Shown in pieces: positions 54,640 to 64,000 of a stretch of DNA of 64,000 bases (position 1 is its first letter; each line of letters starts with the position of its first letter). The notes below the pieces were generated by a model, which searched no databases, was not told where the DNA came from, and saw only the letters and a list, made by a program, of their open reading frames with translations. The stretch comes from Undaria pinnatifida (Eukaryota; Sar; Phaeophyceae; Laminariales; Alariaceae), in contig JABAKD010000021.1 in NCBI GenBank assembly GCA_012845835.1, positions 6,022,386 through 6,086,385 on the forward strand, written 5' to 3'. A program made the position numbers and the translations under genes.

Positions 54640-55408
54640 CGTCGGCAGGCCGAAATGCTTGAAGGAATAGTTGTTTTCGTGGCAGTTGTGGCAAAGCCCC
54701 CGGTTTTCTCGGAGGGCATCAGCGCGAGGTGAATGGAGGCCGCTTCAAAGGGGAGGGTCGTCTGTGGTAAACGAGTCAAAAACGGCGAATACTTTTGCAT
54801 ATTGGTGCGCTTTTAGTCGCCAGCAGTTCGATGTGTGGTGAAGCCAAGGGCCAGATGAATCATCGATGGGCATGGCAGTTGAGTGATGGCTCGATCCCAT
54901 CTGCCACGACAGCGACTGGGACGGCACTCGGCCTTGGCCACGCCCATGATCGGAGGGCCGGGGCCCCGACGGGGCGGATGACCGCGCTCCCGTCGAAACA
55001 AGGAGAGACAAAAAAGTTGTCCCGTTGACGGCAGGTGTCTTATGATGATTCGCGTAGTCACTAAACGCCCGCCACATAGCATTCGATAAGGAGTAAGGCC
55101 GCGGGTCCGTTGCCTTTTAACCAGGGTACAACGCAAGAAAGAGAGCCGGAAAGGGCTCAATCGCCGCCACCCGAACCACCTCCAACACCACATCCGTCCC
55201 CGGAGACAAAACACGCTCACTCCCCGTAGCGGTCGGCACAAGCACGCGAAACTTCCAACTGAAATCAGAAAAGAACATGCCGTCACACATTCCAAAAGTA
55301 TGCAACTTAGTGTAGCCCTACTCCGTGCCAACCCCGTCACAGTGCGTCATCAGCAGACGCAACAGGAGGGTGAAAGCCTCAGGCCCAAATGCTCCTCCTG
55401 CCATGGCT
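54640..55408 (-). pseudogene. Copy C gag fragment, inverted
   Basis: Minus-strand frames match the A gag C-terminal half: FLISVGSFACLCRPL and GSERVLSPGTDVVLEVVRVA, then ARSSAPSGPRPSDHGRGQG. It runs against the LTR orientation. The zinc knuckle end lies at about 54680 near the 5' LTR and is damaged. It would not be translated from an LTR transcript in the sense direction. Confidence 0.65.
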
Positions 55409-56486
55409 CTTGTTACCCTGGCACCACGCGCACGTTGCACATGCTGGAGCAATATTTTTTTTGGGTTGGCATGAATGTGTGCACCCGGTGGTGGCTTCGC
55501 CACTACTTGAATTGCCAAGCGCGGAAACCCCCACGGCTGACTGTCCGCTGGCCCATCATCTCAATGCCTCTACCGGAAATTCCAGGTGTCGCCGTCAGTG
55601 TTGACTACTCCGGCCTACTTCCGGCCACAGCACGATGCAACACCTACATCATGCTGTTCACCGATCGCGTCAGTCGCCGGGCCGACATGTTCAACGTTAC
55701 TGCCGCTGAGTTCACCGCGGAAGATACAGACAATATCATGCTAAACCAATACATCCCCCAGTGGGTGTGCCCGCGCACCATACTCTCGGACAACGGAGTG
55801 CACTTCTGCTCCAAGCTTTCACATGCTGTATATCAGCCGGTGGGTGTGCACAAGCTTGCTACAGGCTCATATAATCCCAACTCTAACGGGGGCGTTGCAC
55901 AGGTAAACCACACCATGGCCCAGATGCTGTCTATATTGGTCAACGAGCGACAAGACTATTTGGACTTGCATCTGCCTCACGTAGAATTCGCTTACGACAA
56001 TTATGTCACCCCGGCCGCGGGTCTGGCGCCCAACGAGGTCCACATGGGCAGACTCCCACGGCTCTCGCTGACGCGTTTCCAACGCACTGGTGTCGTGAGA
56101 CACCAGAATCCGGCCCATGACCACCTAGTCTATTGCGACTTGGCCACCGACCGGCAACAGCGCGCGAACGGCATTGTCCGCGCACACCACGCTTCACCGT
56201 TTCCCGTGTTAACCGCAGAAACCCCGTCCTCGCCGCCGCGCTGCGTCCAGCACCCATCTTCGCTGTGGGTGGTTGGGCATGGGTGAAATATTCTGCCTCT
56301 ACCATCCGCCAGGCTGTGAAGGCGGACACCGACGCCAAGGTACTCAAGGACAAACTCACGCTTAATTGGACGGGCCCGTACAAGGTCCTGGCCGTCGTCC
56401 CTGCTCCGCCGCCAAGACCCCCGACAACTCGCCGCTCTGTAGCAGCTTCCTCTTTTTTGGATCTCCCTTCCGACCTGCCCGGTTGA
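55409..56486 (+). pseudogene. Copy C integrase, catalytic Glu lost
   Basis: From 55409 the reading matches A integrase: TRTLHMLEQYFFWVGMN, NCQARK, VDYSGLLP (first Asp), LSDNGVHF (second Asp) and GGVAQVNHTMAQML. In the last motif the catalytic Glu of GGVERVN is Ala (GCA near 55895). The frame open from 55300 ends at 56286; the continuation is in another frame (56133-56486) with KADTDAKVLKDKLTLNWTG and the GPY module. Loss of the triad and the shift make it inactive. The stretch before 55409 in this frame is antisense gag, not integrase. Confidence 0.75.
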
Positions 56487-57060
56487 AACGCTGGTCGGCG
56501 TGTGTCCATCGAGCGCTGCAAACCCTGTGCCAACCCCACGACAGCGGTTACATGCCCAAGTACCTACCGACGGGGCTGACGCAGTACGTGCTTAACAATT
56601 TTTGCAAGAAGTCCCCGCCGTACCACGTCACTCGAGAAGGCGTTTCGACTCCTCTCCAACGGCTGGAGGTGGAGCAGATCACTGGTCATCATTCGGTACG
56701 GGGGCGAGGTGGCGTCATCGCGGTGCTTCACAAGACGCATTGGGCGGCACTCTCCGAACATTCCGGGGAGAGGGAAAAATACCTCCGCCTTTCCCGCCAC
56801 CATATCACGCGGTATTCATCCGGAACCACAGACCAGCACCGCCAAACCAACCGCCTTTAACGCCGAATGCGGATCGGGGCGGCACAGCGCGATCTCTCCC
56901 GCACCAACGTGAGACGTTTCTTAGCGCCGGGCTACGCCTGTGTTCCCCGCACCGATTGGATCCGTAGACACCACGACACAGTACTTCCTGAGGGAGCCCA
57001 CTTTTAGTAGAAGGGAGACGATGGGATACGGTGGCTTGGAAATATCAGCGAGAGCACTAC
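56487..57060 (+). pseudogene. Copy C chromodomain and SH3-like module remnant
   Basis: The frame to 56860 has MPKYLPTGLTQYVLNNF, VEQITGHHSVRGRGG, HKTHWAALSEHSGERE and ends DQHRQTNRL before a TAA. A second frame carries the following module: RIGAARRDLSRTN, GYACVPRTDWIRRHHDTVL, then two stops where copy A has the Trp-Tyr, and KGDDGIRWLGNI. It shows the same domain order as A and B. Confidence 0.6.
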
Positions 57061-58155
57061 CGAGGACAAGTATAACTGATCTGATTTCTAGACGACCCGG
57101 GACCGATTATTTTTTTTCTTCCCCCGGCGCGCTGTACGACTTCGACAAGAGCCGTAAGAGGCTCTTGGTGCCTGCAAGTTCACCTCGACAGTGCGCTTTC
57201 TCGGGGAATTCAACATAACGTTGACTAATTTCGAGGCGCGGCCGTGGCCCGTTGACTTCCAAGCCGCCAACCCTCCTCGATAGTTCTTCAACCTTTGGGG
57301 TTATGAGTTTCGAGTCTTTGTCTTCGGGTTGTTTATAATGTCCTGAGGGTCTTCGTTGAGTTTTGAGGCGGTTTTTTCAATAACTTCTTGATTTCTGTCC
57401 TGCCGAACCCCCTGCGCAGAGTCGGGCCAGGGTTCGGATTAAACGCCCCTACCTGAGGCGCCGGGCCGTCGCTTTCTCGATATTGTTCAATTTCGCCCTG
57501 CCGACGCCCTCATCACCCCAGAGCCGGGGGGCGATCAGGGTACCGTTTTTTCGCGTAACGTTGTACAGGGCGATGTACGGGTCTGTGTGTCATCTTTTAC
57601 CTTTTTTGTGTCGTACTTGTTCTACTGTACGTTTTCGACTAAACACTTTTCCCCCTAGCGAGGCTGTAGGTGTTGCTCCCATCCATCCCGGGTGTTTGTC
57701 GTTTCCTCGTCTTACCCCCCGCCATGCCGATGGCCCGCGGGAGGTTATTTCTCATGACTTGTCCCTTGTGTTAGCGCCTGTGTATTCCCCTCTATAAAGA
57801 CGAGGGCTCGCCTCGCCATAGTACCTTTTATGTGGTTGGTTCGCCGTAATGTCTTTCCTGCCCCCCCCCCCCCCCCGCTACAGCGGCGGTATGCGGCAGG
57901 TTTTAGAGCCTTTTCTGCCCCCCCCCCGCCAAACCGGCGGCACGCGGCAGGTTTTTGATGGGTGAGTTTTGCCTTGTAGCGTTTGCGTCCTCTAACGGCT
58001 TTTCTTCGCGTGTCCCTGGCTGCATAGCCAAAACGTTGGAGGTGTGGGAGTGGGTTTTGGGGAGCCGCATCTTCGACTCATGGTCTAGTTCGTAGAACTT
58101 GAATTTCCCCGAATCTCCCTTATTTCTGCGTATGCGACTCATCAGGGTGGGCTAG
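57061..58155 (+). other. Copy C 3' untranslated region and polypurine tract
   Basis: Homologous to A 29022-29965 reversed, including the duplicated 'gcggcaggttt' units (57862-57955) with C runs. It ends in the 19-base sequence that also precedes the A 3' LTR. No gene is called. Confidence 0.6.
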
Positions 58156-58423
58156 TGTTCAGATACGGCCTCGAAAGGCCTGTATTTATCAGAACTTGAG
58201 AAAATTTGGATGGGTTTCGTATGATAAGGTTGGCGTTTTGAATTCGGGAAAGTTAGGAAATAGATCGGAGGCACGTGCCTCCGATCTCCGAAGCTATCCG
58301 GGGCTCTGGTGGAACCGAACAAAGCTACGTCTCTACGATGTATAATAAAATGAGTACTCGCCGAGGACCAGCTCAATTGGCAGACATTCCGGGATACTCT
58401 GTGTCCCCACCCATAACCTTACA
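58156..58423 (+). repeat. Copy C 3' LTR
   Basis: 268 bp, TGTTCAGATACGG to ATAACCTTACA. The polyadenylation signal is changed to AACAAA at about 58318, unlike the 5' LTR. It is followed by the target duplication TTAC. Confidence 0.8.
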
Positions 58424-58544
58424 TTACAGTGCACCCTACCCATTCGGGCGTTGCACCTTGGCGCCATTTGCACACTCGCAACTGGCTTGAGATTTCATGC
58501 CGACTTTACGTAACCTTTTTTTTTCGTGTCCTTTGTACACATAA

Positions 58545-58676
58545 CTGTAGTTGCAAGGTAAGTCGCCGACCTATATCTTGAATGAGGACACACAACCCGT
58601 AATACGCGCGATCGGAGTATGGCACACAGCTTGCAAAGATGAGTGTCGACAAAATATTCGATCTCACAGCTGGAGT
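58545..58676 (+). mobile_element. R1 right tip, solo copy at 58.5 kb
   Basis: It contains 'actgtagttgcaaggtaagt', 'cgacctatatcttgaatgag' and the tip ending 'cacagctggagtg'. The C-rich body is absent. Confidence 0.65.
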
Positions 58677-58959
58677 GTATTTTTATTTCTACAATATTCG
58701 ACTAGTATGATTAGTGCGACGAGCAGCACACCAGAGAGCGCTACCGACGATAACAATATATCGGCGTCGAAAACCACGCGGAGTAGTTACAACCGGCGCC
58801 TAGTACGTAGCTGGTTCACACGAACGAATGCTGTAAGGTAGGTATATTTTAGTGATCCCTGTGAATGGTTTATGCCTGTGCAGAAATCTGATTTACTATG
58901 CACATGGCATTTTGGGTGTAGCATCTTTGGACATACAGCACGGGGGAACCTAGTCTATG

Positions 58960-59124
58960 TTTTTTTTTTTTTTATCCTCCGGCGGATGGGGAAAAATAAA
59001 GCTTCAGCTCACCACACTTCCACGTATTTTCATACGCGTCGTGTGTCGATGTAACTCAGTTGCGTTCGCAGCCCAACGCTAGCTGGCGCACCCTTCGGGT
59101 CCCATTGTAGGTATAGCGTACGCT
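58960..59124 (-). mobile_element. R5 poly(A)-tailed repeat, copy 3
   Basis: A T14 run (58960-58973) followed by the same 150 bp as at 18937-19090. On the minus strand it ends in an A tail. Confidence 0.55.
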
Positions 59125-59610
59125 GTCCCTATCAGTGGTCTTCGTTACAACCCCGGCAGCGCAAGCTGCCGGTGTGTACGGATGCGTGTGTATGTCGACC
59201 CGGCCTGTCCCCTGAGGGTCAGTTTCGGTGGAGATAGCCCCCCGGAATGTCATCTTTCCCGGTAGTGCGGGACTTGCGCAAGCTCACCCACTAACAAAAC
59301 CCCTGGCCGTGGGAGATGGCCTTCCGCCGGACTTGGTCCAGTTACGGTCCACCCTACCCATTCGGGCGTTGGTCCTGGTCTATGGTTTCCCGAACGGATA
59401 CAATAAAGAAAACCGGTCGCCCCGGTGGCGTATCAGGACATCCTCGAGCCTGGTACAGGACAGCTTCGTGAGTTCGAGCCCCGCCGAGTGCCTACTGGTA
59501 TGAGTTTGTTGGGAATGATTCTTGTGCTCGAACTGACTTGCGGAAAGCGCGAAAGAAAGCGTGAGTCAGCAACATTCGATGAAACATCGACGAGCAGTGG
59601 GACTGCTGAA
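59125..59610. other. No recognisable gene
   Basis: A small hairpin 'ccggcagcgcaagctgccgg' at 59153-59172. The block 'accctacccattcgggcgtt' at 59350 also occurs at 58431 just beyond copy C, so this is a short duplicated block. No gene is supported. Confidence 0.4.
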
Positions 59611-59879
59611 GACCCAGGCTACGGTAGGGGGGCCCCCTTTTGGGCTATTTATTTCAGTGGCTAGGGGTCACTCGCGCGAGTAACCCCTTTGTTCCTATGC
59701 AAGCTTACGTTTTCTTTATGTTTTACATTGACGAAGTCAATCCGCAATGCAAAGGTGATATAAGCTGCGCCAAACCAAGTGCCTAAACCATCTTCATCCG
59801 TAGGGTACAGAGCTACTCGTGCGAGTGGCTCAAACACACCAGCGAAAAAGGGGGTACCCCCCCTACCGTAGCCTTGGTC
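59611..59879. mobile_element. 269-bp MITE with TGAA target duplication
   Basis: The ends 'gacccaggctacggtagggg' and 'cccctaccgtagccttggtc' are inverted repeats of about 30 bp, flanked on both sides by TGAA (59607-59610 and 59880-59883). A further pair of inner inverted blocks ('actcgcgcgagtaacc' and 'gagctactcgtgcgagt') makes the interior partly palindromic. There is no open frame. A solo end of the same family lies at 18006-18032. Confidence 0.7.
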
Positions 59880-59883
59880 TGAA

Positions 59884-59995
59884 CCCTATGCGCGATAAAA
59901 GTTGAATGAAAGAACCATGGGGGAGACGGGACGAGACGTGTAACCAGGGCTTATCCAGAAGCTGGAAAGTAGATTTGTGCGCAAAAATAAAAACA
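59884..59995 (+). repeat. R6 dispersed repeat, second copy
   Basis: It matches 27961-28072 ('atgcgcgataaaa', 'agaagctggaaag'). Confidence 0.45.
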
Positions 59996-60252
59996 AGAAA
60001 AAAAAACATAAATGTGGTCTGAAGTGGTCCCTAATTCTATTATTAGGGTCACCACGTGAGAGAGTGGGAAAAAAAGCCCCTCACTCAGTGGCACTACTTA
60101 CTCGTAGACGTTCTGTTTTTTCTTTCGTTTTTCAGTAATTCAATACCAGGTACATGTTTTCCACTTCTCTCTTCCAACCCCGATTGCGCTCCGGATTTCG
60201 TGACTCCCGCCTCCGCGAGCCTGCCTGTGACCTTAACACTTGGGTTCATCCA

Positions 60253-60642
60253 TCATGCTAGCATCAAGTATGTCTGGCTAAATGGTGGGGCATGACTCTC
60301 TTTGGCCTGTGCTCCCTTCCGTTCTGTTGGTGCCTCTATTTGTGCTCGGCTTACCTCGGCGGCGTCTCGCTGGTCTTGCAACCCACATACTATTTCGTAT
60401 GCTTGCCTTTGTATTTCGACCCCGTATTGTTGGATCATGCGTGGGATTCTCGGGCTCTTCCCCTGAGGTGGTATCCTTGGTTTTGGAGTCGTGCTTTTTT
60501 CTCTCCGGGCAGCTTCCTTCCCATACATTGGAAATTGTGTAAGGAGGGTGATATGGCAGTTATCAGACATCCGGTTTGGCTTATCACAGGTGATCTGACC
60601 ACTAATTGGTAGCGAGAGAGCACAAAACCTGCAGGTCAGCAC
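60253..60642 (-). CDS. Weak candidate ORF, 129 codons, unknown
   Basis: The minus frame contains a helical, charged part (RMIQQYGVEIQRQAYEIVC, then DQRDAAEVSRAQIE) that looks more protein-like than its shadows. The plus strand is also open for 106 codons with Trp/Phe-rich composition. No family is recognised. It lies just outside the tyrosine-recombinase retroelement. Confidence 0.2.
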   Translation of the reverse strand: MLTCRFCALSLPISGQITCDKPNRMSDNCHITLLTQFPMYGKEAARREKSTTPKPRIPPQGKSPRIPRMIQQYGVEIQRQAYEIVCGLQDQRDAAEVSRAQIEAPTERKGAQAKESHAPPFSQTYLMLA

Positions 60643-60957
60643 ACGAGACCGTTAGCAAGGTATGACAGAGAATACTATAAGAAAAATTGAAATAATATTG
60701 AAAATAGTGTAGACCTATTTTTATGGGAAAAACTTTAGCTATAATTTCTGGCGCTTATTTTTAGAGTTTTGAGGCTCCAAAAATTACTGCATCAGAATTA
60801 AGGGGCGTACGTTATGGCTTCTGAGTGTTGGAGAGTGGTTTTATTTTTTAATCTGGTAGGCCTTGTTTTGTCGTTTGCTTTTTTTCTTAAACGTGGCACG
60901 TACACTGCTGTCGGCGGCGATGTTAGGTCACTACCGCCTCTGCTGCTGTCTCTGCTG

Positions 60958-61143
60958 CTTTGTATTTTGCTTTCGAAGTTGTATCATATATTTGCGCACC
61001 CCCCGCTCGGAGCACGGGGGGGCGGAGAGAGGAACAGGCCCTCGGGGCTGCTCCAACAGCAACCCCACGCTATCGTCCGTAACCCTGAGTCAAGTTCCAT
61101 CCCAACTGGCGATGTCGAGCTTTCGACGCCAGCCAGCCTCCAT
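60958..61143 (-). repeat. Split direct repeat B2
   Basis: About 186 bp nearly identical to 62002-62183, with shared 'cgctcggagcacgggggggc', 'ggctgctccaacagcaaccc' and 'caagttccatcccaactggc'. Confidence 0.8.
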
Positions 61144-62001
61144 CGGAAAGACTCACAAAAATAAACATGGTCCTCAGCACAAGCACACACGACACATCTA
61201 ACGCCAATATCATGTACTAGAGGAGTACCATAATATATACATGACGCCAGTATACATATGTAATTCTCGGCCAAGCCGCACTATTACGGACAACTCTCTC
61301 TCCTGCAGTTTCAGATTGCGCCAATACCGAGCTAAGTGTGGGACCCAACCACTGCGCCTGCTCATTAGCATCCGTCATCACACATCCTCTGCACAGCATA
61401 GTGCAAATTCCATACGAGGAAGAATGGACGGACCTCCAGCGTGGAGACATGCGTGCATGTTCGCGACGCACGGTAGCAAACCGACATCGCACCAACGCCT
61501 TCATTGCACCATGCAGCTCCCCGAAGGAGGAAAAAGAAGAGGGGCGCACCTCCAGCTTGGAGACGTGCGCGCGCCACGCTGATGACACAAACAGGAACCC
61601 TGAGCACCACACGTAAATTAGAATTATACGCGCCATCTACGACACCCGGGCGGCTGCATACCGCCCCCTAGGTACGTGTAGCTAACAGCAACGAAGACTC
61701 TCCCGCGTTGCTGCGACCGTCTCAGTCCCCTTCCACTGACGCCCTCAAAAGCACAGGCGGATGGGTGGGAAATCAGCCAGTCAATCACACCTTGACCTTG
61801 TCTTGCTGACGATGCTCCTCTCTTCTCTGCGTGGTTCGCTTACTAGTCAGCCACAAGACAAACTGATCCAAGGTTCTCTTTGCTATACCAGGACGGGTAC
61901 AAGTAACCACCCGCGTTGATCTCATTGGTCAACGTGCAGTAACCCCAAACTTCTTCCGTAGATACAAAACCCTTATTTTCTCGTGCCTCGATAATAACAC
62001 G
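61144..62001 (-). other. Interval between the direct repeats (A2 candidate)
   Basis: 0.86 kb without recognisable domain. Frames of 139 codons (minus) and 113 codons (plus) are open; a 'cctccagcgtggagacatgc'-type block occurs twice (61434 and 61550). In PAT/Ngaro elements this would be the copy of the element's own 5' end. Confidence 0.45.
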
Positions 62002-62183
62002 CTTTGTATTTTGCGTTCGAAGTAGTATCATATTATTGCGCACCCCCCGCTCGGAGCACGGGGGGGCGGAGAGAGGGACAGGCCCCCGGGGCTGCTCCAA
62101 CAGCAACCCCACGCTATCATCCGTCACCCTTTGTCAAGTTCCATCCCAACTGGCAATGTCGAGCTTTCGATGCCAGCCTCCAA
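62002..62183 (-). repeat. Split direct repeat B1
   Basis: Direct copy of 60958-61143 with a few differences, placed about 150 bp downstream of the recombinase end on the minus strand. Confidence 0.8.
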
Positions 62184-62336
62184 TAATGGTATTTGGCTCA
62201 GCTTACGGACGCAGTGCGTGCCTCCCCTACCCCCTTTGCTGTACCCCTAGGGTGCGCACGTGAAGATCCAACTTATTTCTATCCGCTTGGAACAAATGAT
62301 GAGGTTGCGTACCAGCTGAAATAGTTACGTCGACTT

Positions 62337-63440
62337 CTATCCCTCCAGATTTGGAATGCGGTTAACTTGCCCCCAATCCGTACCCTGCCCCGGCTGGATC
62401 CCGTTACCCATCCCCTCCTGGGCCATTAAATTTGCTACCCGGCTGGCATCCTTCCCGTGGCTACGAACGTACGCCATATAGGCATCAGACGCACACCGGC
62501 CCTCCCGTTGCAACGTCTCTGGAGAGGCACCCCCTGCTGATAAGTGCGTTGCGCCCCCAATCCTACGGGAGTGCAAGGCGTACTCATCCACCCGCACGCC
62601 CGCCAACGCAACCACTTCTCGCAGCGCTACCGTTGCTTGCTGTTCCGTCCACATAGACCATCTACCACCACCAATGCCGTACGCCACGAGGGGAGCCGAT
62701 GAGGACAAAAATAAATAAGAAGACATCAACTCCAGCATACGATCGACAGCACCGCCACCGGCCCCCACGGGCCTTGGTGAACCCGCCCGAAAGTGCGAAA
62801 TAACCGCCCCTTTGCGCAACTGGTCGACCTTAGACCCACGAAATCGAACCTCGACGCCCCCAACTGTACCCGACCGCGAAAGAAAGCCACGTCTGCCCGC
62901 CGTAAACAATACGTTTCGTGGATGCTCGACCGGGTTTCTGCGAACATTTCGGACGCGCGGGTCAAAAAAGAAAACGACGCACACAACGCAAGCCACAACA
63001 CGCGTCCCCCGTTACCCCAGGCAGGGATTACAGTTTCGCCAGCAAGCAACGTAGCCCATGACACTGGCCGACGCACGGTCGCCATATTACCCACTTCGGC
63101 ATGCGAGCGCTCCGCACCTTTGAGGGCGCTCGCGATGAAAGGGGTGAGTTGTGTCGAGCTCGAAACAGCGTGAAATGAGATGAAAAAACTTAATGGCCGA
63201 CAAATGGCTTTCGATAGTCGCCGACCGCAATCTCTTCGTAGCGAACGCGTATGCTACGTATTCGAACAAATGCCACATGTTGGTCATATCGTCAATGCCG
63301 CGTTCAAGAAAGATGGCAACACCAGAACGTACCCGAAAGTCTACCCATGCTCCAAAATGCCCCAAATAAGCTCGTTCAGTCGAGGCCCCAACGGCGTGTC
63401 GCACGAGTCTGAGGCCAACACCAGAGTACATGGAGAAATG
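62337..63440 (-). pseudogene. Tyrosine recombinase of the YR retrotransposon
   Basis: Three minus frames carry it. The N-terminal core-binding part (about 63440-63150) reads STERAYLGHFGAWVDF and SATIESHLSAIKFFH. The middle frame (63094-62726) has FLTRASEMF with the first catalytic Arg. The last frame (62996-62337, 219 codons) has YALHSRRIGGATHLSAGG (His142 and Arg145 of that frame) and REGRCASDAYMAYVRSH with the nucleophile Tyr. The Arg-His-x-x-Arg-Tyr set is thus complete, and the 'HS.RIGGAT' and 'SDAY..YVR' forms are typical of DIRS-like recombinases. The enzyme joins circular cDNA to the target. Frameshifts near 63130 and 62890 break it. The start of the last frame is not a real start. Confidence 0.8.
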
Positions 63441-63479
63441 CCGATGGTCCCCAGTTCCCGAACCTGCCACAGGATGTTG

Positions 63480-63978
63480 GGAGGAACGCCGCGCGATTAA
63501 TCGAGAACGGAGCCGCGATCCCAGCGAGAGATACCGTCGGCGGCAGCGTTGTGGATACCATGGCCTCGAAATGCCATTCGGACGGCACTTCGAGAACGCC
63601 GAGAAGACGCATGACGGCACCGGAACGCGGTTCCAGCCCCCCCTGACACCGCCGTACCCAATGCACGGCGGCCTCGTTGTCTCCCCGCAACAAAGCACAA
63701 TCTCCCGTCGCTGACGGTCGATCGGCACACGAAGACACCAATATAAAGGCCGACAAAACCATTCCCTAAAGTTCAAGCACGTTGATAGATAAGTCGTCCA
63801 CCCCGCGGACGGACTTACTCGAGCCGCAAAACCGTGACTGTTCCTGGGCTTTGAGATCATAGCGCCAGTAAACACCGGTTTCGAGACAATATCCCCCGAC
63901 GGCGGTTTTGGACGCGTCCGACAACAACGTACGTTGTGCCGGGCTCTCCAACAAATGATACATCGGCGCCGACAGCAC
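63480..63978 (-). pseudogene. RNase H domain of the YR retrotransposon
   Basis: The frame from 63978 reads SPAQRTLLSDASKTAVGGY, SINVLEL, a TAG at 63766-63768, then in the same frame LRGDNEAAVHWVRRCQGG and LLGVLEVPSEWHFEA. A shift near 63545 is followed in another frame by NAAADGISRW. These are the first Asp (SDAS), the Glu (VLEL), the second Asp (RGDN) and the final Asp (ADGISRW) of the RNase H fold found in DIRS-type elements. It removes the RNA template during reverse transcription. The RT that should precede it is outside the window. Confidence 0.75.
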
Positions 63979-64000
63979 CCCGCCGCGCGCGTCAACACCT

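Larger units (their letters stand above)
54379..58423 (+). mobile_element. Copy C: rearranged, non-autonomous relative of copy A
   Basis: Two LTRs (54379-54631 and 58156-58423) in the same plus orientation flank 3.5 kb. A 4-bp TTAC duplication (54375-54378 and 58424-58427) shows that the whole structure inserted as one unit. Inside, the gag fragment (54640-55408) points to minus while the integrase, chromodomain and 3' UTR (55409-58155) point to plus. NADAR, protease and RT are absent. It is a defective chimera that must have been mobilised in trans. Confidence 0.8.
60958..64000 (-). mobile_element. Tyrosine-recombinase retrotransposon (DIRS/Ngaro/PAT-like), 5' end beyond window
   Basis: On the minus strand the order is RNase H, tyrosine recombinase, then repeat B1 (62183-62002), an intermediate 0.86 kb, and repeat B2 (61143-60958). 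RNase H directly followed by a tyrosine recombinase is diagnostic of the DIRS order. Two direct copies flanking a middle part at the 3' end match the B1-A2-B2 arrangement of PAT/Ngaro-type elements, which insert through a circular intermediate without an integrase. RT and the partner of A2 would lie right of 64000. Coding parts have a stop and frameshifts. Confidence 0.7.

Noticed and set aside
61217-61636. 139-codon ORF between the direct repeats as a gene
   Set aside because: No motif, the opposite strand is equally open, and the interval is expected to be a non-coding repeat part.
1-64000. Integrated large DNA virus or bacterial transfer
   Set aside because: No capsid, polymerase, helicase or bacterial operon features; all recognised coding parts belong to retroelements or a hAT transposon.

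Overview
This is a repeat-dominated eukaryotic nuclear window. There are no operons or bacterial signals. What can be recognised is transposable-element debris, tandem repeats, polypyrimidine tracts, CAG/Gln-rich stretches and a few isolated open stretches next to GTGAGT-type splice donors or polypyrimidine-AG acceptors. The mix of a Ty3/gypsy chromovirus, a tyrosine-recombinase retrotransposon, a hAT remnant and CAG-rich exons would suit an alga or stramenopile such as a brown alga. This is inference; no host gene here fixes the lineage.

Layout. Positions 1-28 kb hold a broken gypsy integrase/chromodomain tail (about 85-521), a hAT transposase C-terminus (2640-3084), many copies of a C-rich repeat ending in an inverted-repeat tip (called R1), several GGTA-rich minisatellite repeats (R2), smaller dispersed repeats (R3-R6) and weak candidate exons near 7.8-8.6, 13-14.8, 17.2, 21.9 and 25.2 kb. 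Positions 28754-43814 are one almost complete LTR retrotransposon on the minus strand (copy A, about 15.1 kb). It has 268-269 bp LTRs and a 4-bp AATA target duplication, and it sits inside an R2 repeat. Positions 44526-52956 are an older, deleted and truncated relative (copy B). Positions 54379-58423 are a third relative (copy C) in which an inverted gag piece is joined to a forward integrase, all between two LTRs with a matching TTAC duplication. From 60958 to the right edge lies a minus-strand tyrosine-recombinase retrotransposon with direct repeats arranged like the split repeats of PAT/Ngaro elements; its 5' end is outside the window.

Main discovery. The gypsy family carries a NADAR domain (YbiA-like; the family is linked to NAD/ADP-ribose chemistry) between the gag-side linker and the aspartic protease. 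Element order in copy A is: long leader with an about 83-bp minisatellite, gag with a CCHC knuckle, a Pro/Ser-rich linker, NADAR, protease, RT-RNase H, integrase, chromodomain, and a Tudor/SH3-like module after the chromodomain. Copy B keeps a diverged NADAR although it has lost its RT. Copies B and C keep the chromodomain, and the post-chromodomain module persists in full or in part in both. All three copies are damaged by stops or shifts, so the autonomous, intact member must lie elsewhere in the genome.
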